15,781 bases of DNA from Rikenellaceae bacterium (GTDB taxonomy: Bacteria; Bacteroidota; Bacteroidia; Bacteroidales; UBA932): NCBI GenBank assembly GCA_900769735.1, contig CAAGHY010000032.1, forward strand, positions 1 to 15,781, in the 5' to 3' direction. Under the pieces are notes generated by a model. It ran no database searches, had not been told where the DNA came from, and saw only the letters and a program-made list of their open reading frames with translations. Both the position numbers and the translations under genes were made by a program. Every line of letters begins with the position of its first letter. Positions within the stretch are counted from its first letter, which is position 1. Of this stretch, positions 7,215 to 13,660 are shown one piece after another.

Positions 7215-9176
7215 ATGATGAAACGTGATCTGAAATATCTGCAGTTGTTGGCAAAGAGTTTTCCAACAATTCAGGCGGCAAGTACCGAGATTATAAACCT
7301 AGAGGCAATACTTAACCTGCCAAAAGGAACAGAGCATTTCATAACAGATTTGCACGGAGAGTACGAGGCGGTGAACCACGTGCTCAGAAATGCATCTGGA
7401 GTGATAAGGAGAAAAGTGGAGGAGGTTTTCGGTCACACATTACGTGAGTCTGAAAAAACGGAATTATGTACCCTTATCTACTATCCGGAGGGCAAACTTA
7501 AGGTGGTTAAGCATAAGGAGAAGGACAAGGAACTTGACGAGTGGTACAAAGTAATCCTTATGAGGCTGGTGCAGGTGTGTGCTGCCGTTTCATCAAAATA
7601 TACAAGATCAAAGGTAAGGAAGGCAATGCCGCCTGAGTATGAGTATATCATTCAGGAGCTTTTGCACGAGTCAAAAGGGGCTGAGGCCAACAAGCACGAT
7701 TATATAGCTGCAATTGTAAAGACCATAATTACAACCGGCCGTGCAGACCACTTCATCATTGCCCTATGTAACCTTATACAGAGGCTTACCATTGATTCAC
7801 TTCACATTATTGGAGACATTTATGACAGGGGACCTGGTGCACATATAATTATGGATACCCTCAGCACTTACCACAACTGGGATATCCAGTGGGGTAACCA
7901 CGACCTTGTATGGATGGGTGCTGCTGCCGGCAGCCAGGCTTGTGTGGCAAATGTGTTGAGGATGTGTTTCAGATATGCCAACTTCAAGATTCTTGAGGAG
8001 GGATACGGAATCAACCTTATGCCGCTGGTAACATTTGCAATGGATGTATACGGAGATGACCCTTGTACAATCTTCCGCCCTAAAGGTGTTGATGCTGAAA
8101 CATTGAATCCTAAACAGAGCAGACTGGTAGCCCAGATGCACAAGGCGATTACAATGATCCAGTTCAAGCTGGAGTATCAGATAATCAGGCGCCGCAAGGA
8201 GTTTGGTATGGAAGACAGGAATCTGCTGCATCTGATAGACAAATCAAGAGGTGTAATTACAATTGACGGCAAGGACTATCCGCTCAGGGACAGGGACCTT
8301 CAGACACTGGATCCTGAAAATCCATACGAGCTTACTCCTGAGGAGAAAGTTGTTATTGAAAAGCTTACCCATAATTTTGAGTCAAGTGCAAGTTTGGCCA
8401 AACATATGCAGCTCCTTTATTCTCACGGAGCATTGTACCTGGTAAGGAATTCCAACCTTTTGTACCACGGTTCGGTTCCGCTTAATGAGGACGGCTCGTT
8501 CAAATCGCTGGAGGTTCAGGGAAAAGAGTATGCCGGAAAAGCTCTGTTTGACAAGATAGACCAGGTTGTGCGTCAGGCATATTTTGATACAGAACACTCC
8601 GCTGCAAAACAGTACGGACAGGATTTCATATGGTATTTGTGGTGCGGCCCGGTATCTCCTCCGTTTGACAAGAACAGGATGGCAACCTTTGAACGCTATT
8701 TCCTTTCAGACAAGGAAGTGCAGAAAGAGCACAAAGGATGGTACAATGTGCTTAAGAACAACAAGGAGATTTGCGAGAAGATCCTTAAGGAGTTTGGAGT
8801 TGAGGGAGAGCCGTCACATATCATAAACGGTCATATCCCTGTGAAGACATCCAAAGGTGAGAGCCCTATCAAGGCGGGAGGCAAGCTGCTTATGATTGAC
8901 GGCGGCTATTCAAAGGCTTACCAGCAGGAGACAGGAATTGCAGGATATACCCTCATTTACAACTCTTATGGGTTGAGGCTGGTACAGCACGAGTCTTTTG
9001 AATCTACCCAAAAGGCAATAGAGGAGGGTAAGGACATCATTTCCGAAACCAAGGTTGTAGAGTTCCTTGACAAGAGGAAACTTGTGAGGGATACAGATAT
9101 GGGCAAGCAGCTGAAGGTGCAGATTGATGATTTAAAGCAGCTGCTGGTGGCATTCAGAAAGGGTCTTATAAGATAA
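7215..9176 (+). CDS. fbp: Fructose-1,6-bisphosphatase, class III
   Basis: This enzyme dephosphorylates fructose 1,6-bisphosphate to fructose 6-phosphate, the committed step of gluconeogenesis, in the cytoplasm. The 653-residue protein belongs to the class III type known from Firmicutes and Bacteroidota, built on a metallophosphoesterase fold and unrelated to class I enzymes. Metal-binding motifs appear in order: ITDLHGEYEAV (Asp45, His47), GDIYDRGPGAH (from Gly200; Asp201 and Asp204) and GNHD (227-230). Conserved stretches near the C-terminus include INGHIPVK and IDGGYSKAYQ, which supply later ligands and the active-site wall. The length is close to that of the Bacillus enzyme. The start could be either of two adjacent ATGs (7215 or 7218). 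The gene lies 9 nt after the tricorn-type peptidase gene, so both probably share a transcript, which ends at the hairpin terminator 9190-9233. No functional link between the two is obvious. Confidence 0.95.
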   Translation: MMKRDLKYLQLLAKSFPTIQAASTEIINLEAILNLPKGTEHFITDLHGEYEAVNHVLRNASGVIRRKVEEVFGHTLRESEKTELCTLIYYPEGKLKVVKHKEKDKELDEWYKVILMRLVQVCAAVSSKYTRSKVRKAMPPEYEYIIQELLHESKGAEANKHDYIAAIVKTIITTGRADHFIIALCNLIQRLTIDSLHIIGDIYDRGPGAHIIMDTLSTYHNWDIQWGNHDLVWMGAAAGSQACVANVLRMCFRYANFKILEEGYGINLMPLVTFAMDVYGDDPCTIFRPKGVDAETLNPKQSRLVAQMHKAITMIQFKLEYQIIRRRKEFGMEDRNLLHLIDKSRGVITIDGKDYPLRDRDLQTLDPENPYELTPEEKVVIEKLTHNFESSASLAKHMQLLYSHGALYLVRNSNLLYHGSVPLNEDGSFKSLEVQGKEYAGKALFDKIDQVVRQAYFDTEHSAAKQYGQDFIWYLWCGPVSPPFDKNRMATFERYFLSDKEVQKEHKGWYNVLKNNKEICEKILKEFGVEGEPSHIINGHIPVKTSKGESPIKAGGKLLMIDGGYSKAYQQETGIAGYTLIYNSYGLRLVQHESFESTQKAIEEGKDIISETKVVEFLDKRKLVRDTDMGKQLKVQIDDLKQLLVAFRKGLIR

Positions 9177-9186
9177 TGAACATACT

Positions 9187-9217
9187 TTTGTGGGGGCAAA
9201 AATAATTTCTACCTTTG
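9187..9217 (+). promoter_or_regulatory. Perfect Bacteroides-type promoter for the two-transporter operon
   Basis: TTTG (9187-9190), a 19-bp spacer and TACCTTTG (9210-9217) match the published Bacteroides consensus at every specified base. Spacing and -7 sequence are identical to those of the str operon promoter at 12670-12700. Initiation is expected around 9222-9226, leaving a leader of roughly 65 nt before the ATG at 9290. It lies entirely within the terminator of the upstream fbp unit. Confidence 0.75.
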
Positions 9218-9233
9218 CCCCCACTTTTTTTTT
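9190..9233 (+). terminator. Rho-independent terminator after fbp
   Basis: The arms GTGGGGGCAAA (9190-9200) and TTTGCCCCCAC (9214-9224) pair perfectly over 11 bp around a 13-nt loop and are followed at once by nine T residues (9225-9233). It begins 13 nt after the fbp stop codon. The loop and right arm also contain the -7 element of the next promoter. Confidence 0.88.
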
Positions 9234-9289
9234 AAGGGGTCCCGCATAAGTTGGGGATTCCCGTAAATGTTTCATATAAAGGTTTAATT

Positions 9290-10960
9290 ATGAGTTGGTT
9301 CAGTGATTTGATTACAGGCACTTCCATTGCGCACTCAATTCTTGTATTGTCGGGAGTAGTGGCAGTAGGTGTCCTTTTGAGCAGAATAAAGATATGTGGC
9401 GTATCTTTAGGTGTTACCTGGATTCTTTTTGTGGGAATTGTTGCAGGCCATTTCGGTTTGGCTGTAGAGTCCAATACCCTTAACTTCATCAAGGAGTTCG
9501 GCCTTATCCTGTTTGTATATTCTGTAGGTCTGCAGGTGGGACCGGGTTTCTTCTCTTCATTCAAGAAAGGAGGTCTTACCCTTAATGTTGTGGCTGTAAT
9601 TACTGTACTTATAAGTGTGCTGCTTGCGTACGGAATCCATCTTGTAACAGGTACAAGTCTTACTACAATGGCCGGTGTGCTTTGCGGAGCTGTAACCAAC
9701 ACCCCTGGTCTTGGTGCTGCGCAGCAGTCATATCTTGAGGCAACCGGTGTGGCAGATCCCTCCATTGCAATGGGTTATGCTGTGGCATATCCTCTAGGTG
9801 TGGTTGGTATTGTAATGTCCATAGTGCTTGTGAAGAGCCTTTTTGGTATGACAATGGAGAAGGAGCTTGAGAAGGCGAGCGGTTCCAGTGCGGATGCAGC
9901 CAAGATGGCTACCCAATATTCTGTGGAGGTAAAGAACAGTGCTGTAATTGGAAAGACTATAGAGAAGCTGCACGGTCTTATAGATAAGGATTTTGTGGTT
10001 TCAAGATTGTGCAGGGCAAATGGAAAGGTTGAGATCCCAACTTCTACAACAACTTTTGCTGAGGGAGACAAGATTCTGGTAATCTCTGTTGAGGCCAGCA
10101 AGGCTCCTGTGGTTGCTTTCTTTGGACAGGAGATTGAAATGGGTTCTGGAGAGTGGCAGGATATGGACAGCCAGATGGCAAGCAGAAAGATTATTGTAAC
10201 CAAGCACAATATAAACGGCAAAACTTTGGGAGAACTTAAAATACGTTCCATTTTTGGCCTTAATGTTACCAGAGTAACCAGAGCCGGCATTGATATTATG
10301 GCAACACCGGATCTTGAACTTCAGGTGGGAGACAGGGTGCTTGTAGTTGGAGATGAGAAGAATATTGAGAGCCTTGCAAATGCGTTGGGCAACTCTTCAA
10401 AACAGCTGAGTTCTCCAAACTTGCTGGCAATATTCCTTGGTATTGCTGTGGGTGTGATTTTTGGTTCAATACCGTTTATGCTGCCTGGTATGCCATCACC
10501 TGTAAAGATGGGACTTGCCGGAGGTCCGCTTATCATCTCTATACTTATGGGAAGATTCGGCCATAAGTTCAAAGTTGTTACATATACCACTTTCAGTGCA
10601 AATATGATGCTCAGGGAGGTGGGAATATCATTGTTCCTTGCTGCTGTAGGTATTGCATCAGGTGCCGGATTTGTGGATACTGTGGTAAATAAGGGTGGCT
10701 TTGCGTGGATTGGTTATGGACTTATCATTACTTTCATACCTATGATTGCAGGTGCTGCAATAGGCAGATTCTGCTTCAATTTCAACTATTTCCAGATTAT
10801 GGGTCTGATAGCGGGATGCGGTACAAATCCGTCGGGACTGGCATATTCAAATTCCATTTCCCCTATTAACCAGCAGGCGGTTTCATACGCTACAATTTAT
10901 CCGTTGGTAATGTTCCTTAGGGTACTTACCCCTCAGTTACTTGTTATAATGGCTTTATAG
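9290..10960 (+). CDS. AspT/YidE/YbjL-type membrane transporter with two RCK_C domains
   Basis: The 556-residue protein has the duplicated layout of the aspartate:alanine exchanger family: about five hydrophobic segments (residues 10-190), two soluble TrkA-C (RCK_C) domains (about 210-280 and 299-370), then a second hydrophobic block (375-556). The two membrane halves carry matching loop motifs, GAVTNTPGLGA (133-143) and GCGTNPSGLAYS (509-520), the expected internal symmetry. Both RCK_C domains end in the usual strand (EGDKILVISVE; VGDRVLVVGDE), pointing to control by a bound small ligand. Family members are inner-membrane carriers; AspT exchanges aspartate and alanine, but most homologues have unknown substrates, so none is assigned. 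ATG at 9290 was chosen because the upstream extension uses TTG at 9251 and encodes no family-like residues. The next transporter gene begins 2 nt after this stop. Confidence 0.9.
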   Translation: MSWFSDLITGTSIAHSILVLSGVVAVGVLLSRIKICGVSLGVTWILFVGIVAGHFGLAVESNTLNFIKEFGLILFVYSVGLQVGPGFFSSFKKGGLTLNVVAVITVLISVLLAYGIHLVTGTSLTTMAGVLCGAVTNTPGLGAAQQSYLEATGVADPSIAMGYAVAYPLGVVGIVMSIVLVKSLFGMTMEKELEKASGSSADAAKMATQYSVEVKNSAVIGKTIEKLHGLIDKDFVVSRLCRANGKVEIPTSTTTFAEGDKILVISVEASKAPVVAFFGQEIEMGSGEWQDMDSQMASRKIIVTKHNINGKTLGELKIRSIFGLNVTRVTRAGIDIMATPDLELQVGDRVLVVGDEKNIESLANALGNSSKQLSSPNLLAIFLGIAVGVIFGSIPFMLPGMPSPVKMGLAGGPLIISILMGRFGHKFKVVTYTTFSANMMLREVGISLFLAAVGIASGAGFVDTVVNKGGFAWIGYGLIITFIPMIAGAAIGRFCFNFNYFQIMGLIAGCGTNPSGLAYSNSISPINQQAVSYATIYPLVMFLRVLTPQLLVIMAL

Positions 10961-10962
10961 AT

Positions 10963-12558
10963 ATGGGCAAAAAGAAAAGGGAGTTTCCCAATACATACGT
11001 CATCATTTTTGGAATAATCCTGGTGTGTGCCCTTGCTACCTGGTTTGTGCCGGGCGGTGAGTATGTTAAGGATGCCGTTGCAGAAGGGGCTTCACAGCAG
11101 GTGGAGTTCAGGGAGGTGCCGGCCCAGGGACAGTGGTGGAGAATTATGGAGGCGTTCTATAACGGCTTTACCAAACAGAGCGGAATCATCTGTTTCATCC
11201 TTGTAATTGGTGCGGCCTTCTGGGTTGTCAACAAGAGCAGGGCAATAGATGCCGGAATTTTCTCGTTCCTTAAAATGGTAACCCGCCTGGAGCAGAACAG
11301 GGCGCTGGCAAAGGTGGGAGTGAACAATATAGTTCTGGTGCTGATTATGCTTATGTTCAGCCTTTTTGGTGCGGTGTTCGGAATGAGTGAGGAGACAATT
11401 GCTTTTGTTGTAATCCTTGTTCCTCTGGCAATATCAATGGGGTATGATTCACTTGTGGGTGTATGTATGGTATATGTAGCGGCCCACGTGGGTTTTGCAG
11501 GTGCCATCCTCAATCCCTTTACAATTGGCATTGCGCAGGATCTTGCCGGGCTGCCGTTGTTCTCGGGAATAGAGTACAGACTATTCTGCTGGATAGTGCT
11601 TAATGTAATTACAATTGCTTTTGTACTCATTTATGCCAACAGAGTAAAGAGGAATCCTCAGAAATCAATAATGTATGAGGCAGATGCACATTGGAGAAAC
11701 CATATTGCAGAGCAGGGCGGTGGAGTTGAATATTACAAAAACGGCTCATCCTGGGTTTCATTTGCAATAGCTGCAGTTACAGTAGTGCTGTTCACTGTGG
11801 CATACAGTGCAGATACCTGGCTCTCTATAGGTGCGGAGAAGTTCCATACCCCTTGGCTTCTTCCGGTTCTGGCAGTGGCATTCATTGCCAGCAGCATTAT
11901 GGCTCTGCGCAAATCGGTACACTTCTATATATTGCAGCTGTTGGGCTTTACCATCATATATCTTGTGGTGGGAGTGCTGGGATTCAGCTGGTACATTGGA
12001 GAGATCTCCGCATTGTTCCTATCATTGGGAGTGTTGAGCGGAATAGCAATGGGACTTTCTGCAAACTCAATAGTGAACGAGCTTATGGCCGGTGCAAAGG
12101 ATATTCTCAGCGCAGCCCTTATTGTGGGTCTGGCTGCCGGAATAGTGTATATCCTTCAGGAGGGACGCATCATAGATACATTGCTTCACTCAATGGCCTC
12201 TACGCTTGGAGAGGCTGGAGAGGTGGGGTCGCTTGGCCTTATGTACGCAATCCAAACAGTAATAAACCTTGTAATCCCTTCTGCAAGTGCCAAGGCTGCC
12301 ATTACAATGCCAATTATGGCGCCGTTTGCAGATATTATAGGTGTGAGCAGGCAGGCTACGGTAATGGCCTTCCAGTTCGGAGACGGCTTTACCAATATGA
12401 TAACCCCAACTTCGGGAGTCCTCATTGCAGTGCTGGGAATTGCCAGAATCCCATATGGAAAATGGTTCAAATGGGCACTTCCTTTCATTCTGGGACTCAT
12501 AGTGGTGGGATTCCTGCTCCTTCTTCCAACAATCTATATGCAACTTAACGGATTTTAA
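10963..12558 (+). CDS. YfcC/DcuC-family inner-membrane carrier
   Basis: This 531-residue protein has about twelve membrane segments. The first (YVIIFGIILVCALATWFVPGGEY) and the C-terminal signature IPSASAKAAITMPIMAPFAD, followed by AFQFGDGFTNMITPTSG, are typical of the YfcC branch of the DcuC-like superfamily, which also includes C4-dicarboxylate exporters and arginine/ornithine-type antiporters. The first-half counterpart is GAVFGMSEET followed by the AAHVGFAGAILNPFT region. The substrate cannot be assigned; amino acids or dicarboxylates are the reasonable candidates from the family. The start is 2 nt after the stop of the AspT-type gene, so the two are translated from one message, probably with coupling. 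A strong terminator begins 2 nt after the stop codon, so the operon holds only these two carriers. Confidence 0.9.
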   Translation: MGKKKREFPNTYVIIFGIILVCALATWFVPGGEYVKDAVAEGASQQVEFREVPAQGQWWRIMEAFYNGFTKQSGIICFILVIGAAFWVVNKSRAIDAGIFSFLKMVTRLEQNRALAKVGVNNIVLVLIMLMFSLFGAVFGMSEETIAFVVILVPLAISMGYDSLVGVCMVYVAAHVGFAGAILNPFTIGIAQDLAGLPLFSGIEYRLFCWIVLNVITIAFVLIYANRVKRNPQKSIMYEADAHWRNHIAEQGGGVEYYKNGSSWVSFAIAAVTVVLFTVAYSADTWLSIGAEKFHTPWLLPVLAVAFIASSIMALRKSVHFYILQLLGFTIIYLVVGVLGFSWYIGEISALFLSLGVLSGIAMGLSANSIVNELMAGAKDILSAALIVGLAAGIVYILQEGRIIDTLLHSMASTLGEAGEVGSLGLMYAIQTVINLVIPSASAKAAITMPIMAPFADIIGVSRQATVMAFQFGDGFTNMITPTSGVLIAVLGIARIPYGKWFKWALPFILGLIVVGFLLLLPTIYMQLNGF

Positions 12559-12560
12559 CC

Positions 12561-12598
12561 AATTATCGGGAGGAACATTTTCTTCCCGATAATTTTTT
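12561..12598 (+). terminator. Rho-independent terminator of the two-transporter operon
   Basis: The arms 12561-12575 (AATTATCGGGAGGAA) and 12580-12594 pair over 15 bp with a single G-U wobble and a CATT tetraloop, followed by a run of T residues to 12598. It starts 2 nt after the stop codon of the YfcC-type gene, leaving no room for another gene in the operon. Confidence 0.93.
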
Positions 12599-12607
12599 AT
12601 AAAAAGG

Positions 12608-12629
12608 CCTCCCAGATGCACTGTGGAGG
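12608..12629. repeat. Short imperfect inverted repeat
   Basis: CCTCCCAG (12608-12615) pairs with CTG (12621-12623) and GGAGG (12625-12629), with one bulged T and a 5-nt loop. On the minus strand it is followed by CCTTTTTAT, so it might stop transcription entering from the right, but no minus-strand gene exists there. A relic or a chance palindrome is possible. Confidence 0.35.
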
Positions 12630-12644
12630 GGGTATGGCGCATTC

Positions 12645-12663
12645 TGCAATAGAAAAAATTGCA
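12645..12663. repeat. Small palindrome just upstream of the str promoter
   Basis: TGCAAT (12645-12650) and ATTGCA (12658-12663) form perfect 6-bp arms around AGAAAAA, ending 6 bp before the -33 TTTG. Its A-rich centre could act as an upstream activating sequence, or the arms could be an operator. Nothing else supports a function. Confidence 0.3.
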
Positions 12664-12669
12664 TAAATG

Positions 12670-12700
12670 TTTGTACTTTAAGAAATTAATTATACCTTTG
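12670..12700 (+). promoter_or_regulatory. Perfect Bacteroides-type promoter of the str operon
   Basis: TTTG (12670-12673), 19 bp, then TACCTTTG (12693-12700) match the Bacteroides -33/-7 consensus exactly, preceded by an A/T-rich stretch. The start site should lie near 12704-12708, giving a leader of about 45-50 nt before rpsL. A strong promoter is expected for ribosomal-protein genes. Confidence 0.85.
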
Positions 12701-12704
12701 CAAG

Positions 12705-12720
12705 CCGATTTTATAATCGG
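12705..12720 (+). promoter_or_regulatory. Hairpin at the predicted 5' end of the str mRNA
   Basis: CCGATT (12705-12710) and AATCGG (12715-12720) form a perfect 6-bp stem with a TTAT loop. The stem begins about 5 nt after the -7 element, at or next to the expected first transcribed base. It may protect the message from 5'-end-dependent decay or be part of a regulatory leader; the role is inferred. Confidence 0.5.
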
Positions 12721-12753
12721 TTATTTGTATAAAGTTAAGATTAACAACAAATT

Positions 12754-13137
12754 ATGCCAACAATTCAACAGTTAGTACGCAACGGTCGCGAGGTGATTGT
12801 AGAGAAATCAAAATCACGCGCACTGGATGCTTGTCCTCAAAGACGTGGAGTTTGTGTACGTGTTTACACTACAACTCCTAAGAAACCTAACTCAGCTATG
12901 CGTAAAGTAGCTCGTGTTAGATTGACAAATCAGAAAGAGGTGAATGCCTACATCCCAGGAGAAGGACACAACTTGCAGGAGCACTCAATTGTTCTTGTTA
13001 GAGGTGGCAGGGTAAAAGACCTTCCTGGAGTACGTTATCACATTCTTAGAGGAGCTTTGGATACAGCAGGTGTTGACGGACGTAAGAAATCACGTTCACT
13101 ATACGGCACCAAGAGACCAAAAGCAGCTAAGAAGTAA
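12754..13137 (+). CDS. rpsL: Ribosomal protein S12 (uS12)
   Basis: The 127-residue protein is nearly collinear with E. coli S12, which lines the decoding centre of the 30S subunit and affects translational accuracy. The conserved blocks ACPQRRGVCVRVYTTTPKKPNSAMRK and GEGHNLQEHSIVLVRGGRVKDLPGVRYH are intact. Lys43 (of TPKKP), Lys88 and Pro91, where changes give streptomycin resistance or dependence in other bacteria, carry the ordinary residues. Asp89 is the position that is methylthiolated in many bacteria. The start ATG follows an A-rich leader (AACAACAAATT) without a Shine-Dalgarno sequence, as usual for highly expressed Bacteroidota genes. It is the first gene of the str operon, about 50 nt after the promoter. 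Confidence 0.99.
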   Translation: MPTIQQLVRNGREVIVEKSKSRALDACPQRRGVCVRVYTTTPKKPNSAMRKVARVRLTNQKEVNAYIPGEGHNLQEHSIVLVRGGRVKDLPGVRYHILRGALDTAGVDGRKKSRSLYGTKRPKAAKK

Positions 13138-13166
13138 GTCATTAATTTTTTAAAATTTCTACAGAA

Positions 13167-13643
13167 ATGAGAAAAGCAAAGCCTAAAAAGAGGATTCTAC
13201 TTCCTGATCCAAAATTCCACGATGTGTTGGTAACACGTTTCGTGAATAACTTGATGTTGCAGGGGAAGAAGAGTATCGCTTACGCTATTTTTTATGACGC
13301 AATCGACATGATTGGCGAGAAGATGAAAGATTCTGACAAGGCTCCACTAGAAATTTGGAAGAAAGCTCTTGAGAATGTAACCCCACAGGTTGAGGTAAAA
13401 AGCCGCAGAGTGGGTGGTGCAAACTTCCAGGTTCCTACTGAGGTACGCCCAGAGAGAAAGGTTTCACTTTCTATGAAGAATATGATTCTTTACGCTCGCA
13501 AGAGATCTGGTCGTTCAATGGCTGAAAAATTAGCTGCAGAGATACTAGCTGCATACAATAATGAGGGTGCTGCCTTCAAAAGAAAAGAGGATATGCATAA
13601 GATGGCTGAGGCCAACAAAGCATTTGCTCACTTCCGTTTTTAA
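13167..13643 (+). CDS. rpsG: Ribosomal protein S7 (uS7)
   Basis: This 158-residue protein is the primary binder that nucleates the 30S head by contacting the 3' major domain of 16S rRNA near the E site. Family signatures run its length: MRKAKPKKR at the basic N-terminus, FVNNLMLQGKKSIAYAIFYDA, VKSRRVGGANFQVPTEVRPERK, and the C-terminal AEKLAAEILAAYNNEGAAFKRKEDMHKMAEANKAFAHFRF-type helix region. The length is typical. It lies 29 nt after rpsL and 17 nt before fusA. In E. coli S7 represses its own operon by binding the much longer S12-S7 spacer; here the spacer is short and A/T-rich with no stable stem, so that exact arrangement is absent. The start ATG follows an A-rich sequence (CTACAGAA) without a Shine-Dalgarno sequence. 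Confidence 0.99.
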   Translation: MRKAKPKKRILLPDPKFHDVLVTRFVNNLMLQGKKSIAYAIFYDAIDMIGEKMKDSDKAPLEIWKKALENVTPQVEVKSRRVGGANFQVPTEVRPERKVSLSMKNMILYARKRSGRSMAEKLAAEILAAYNNEGAAFKRKEDMHKMAEANKAFAHFRF

Positions 13644-13660
13644 TATCTAGATAGAACAAA

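Noticed and set aside
9251..9289. TTG-started N-terminal extension of the AspT-type carrier
   Set aside because: The 13 extra residues are not typical of the family and begin in the leader; ATG at 9290 starts right before the first membrane segment.
9232..9765. 177-codon minus-strand frame opposite the AspT-type gene
   Set aside because: Antisense shadow of a well-supported coding frame; its Pro/Thr-rich, motif-free translation does not look like a protein.
11853..12548. 231-codon plus-strand open frame inside the YfcC-type carrier gene
   Set aside because: It lies in another frame of a clearly coding membrane protein, and its translation has the odd composition of a shadow frame with no recognisable domain.
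12190..12642. 150-codon minus-strand frame extending from the carrier gene over the terminator
   Set aside because: It is antisense to a confident gene, runs through the hairpin arms of the terminator, and shows no domain or promoter of its own.
12559..12753. Possible small RNA or tRNA gene in the largest intergenic region
   Set aside because: The region is accounted for by a terminator, two small palindromes, a promoter and a leader hairpin; no cloverleaf or additional terminated transcript is visible.
12754..13137. Possible streptomycin-resistance allele of rpsL
   Set aside because: The positions usually altered (Lys43, Lys88, Pro91 here) all carry the ordinary residues.
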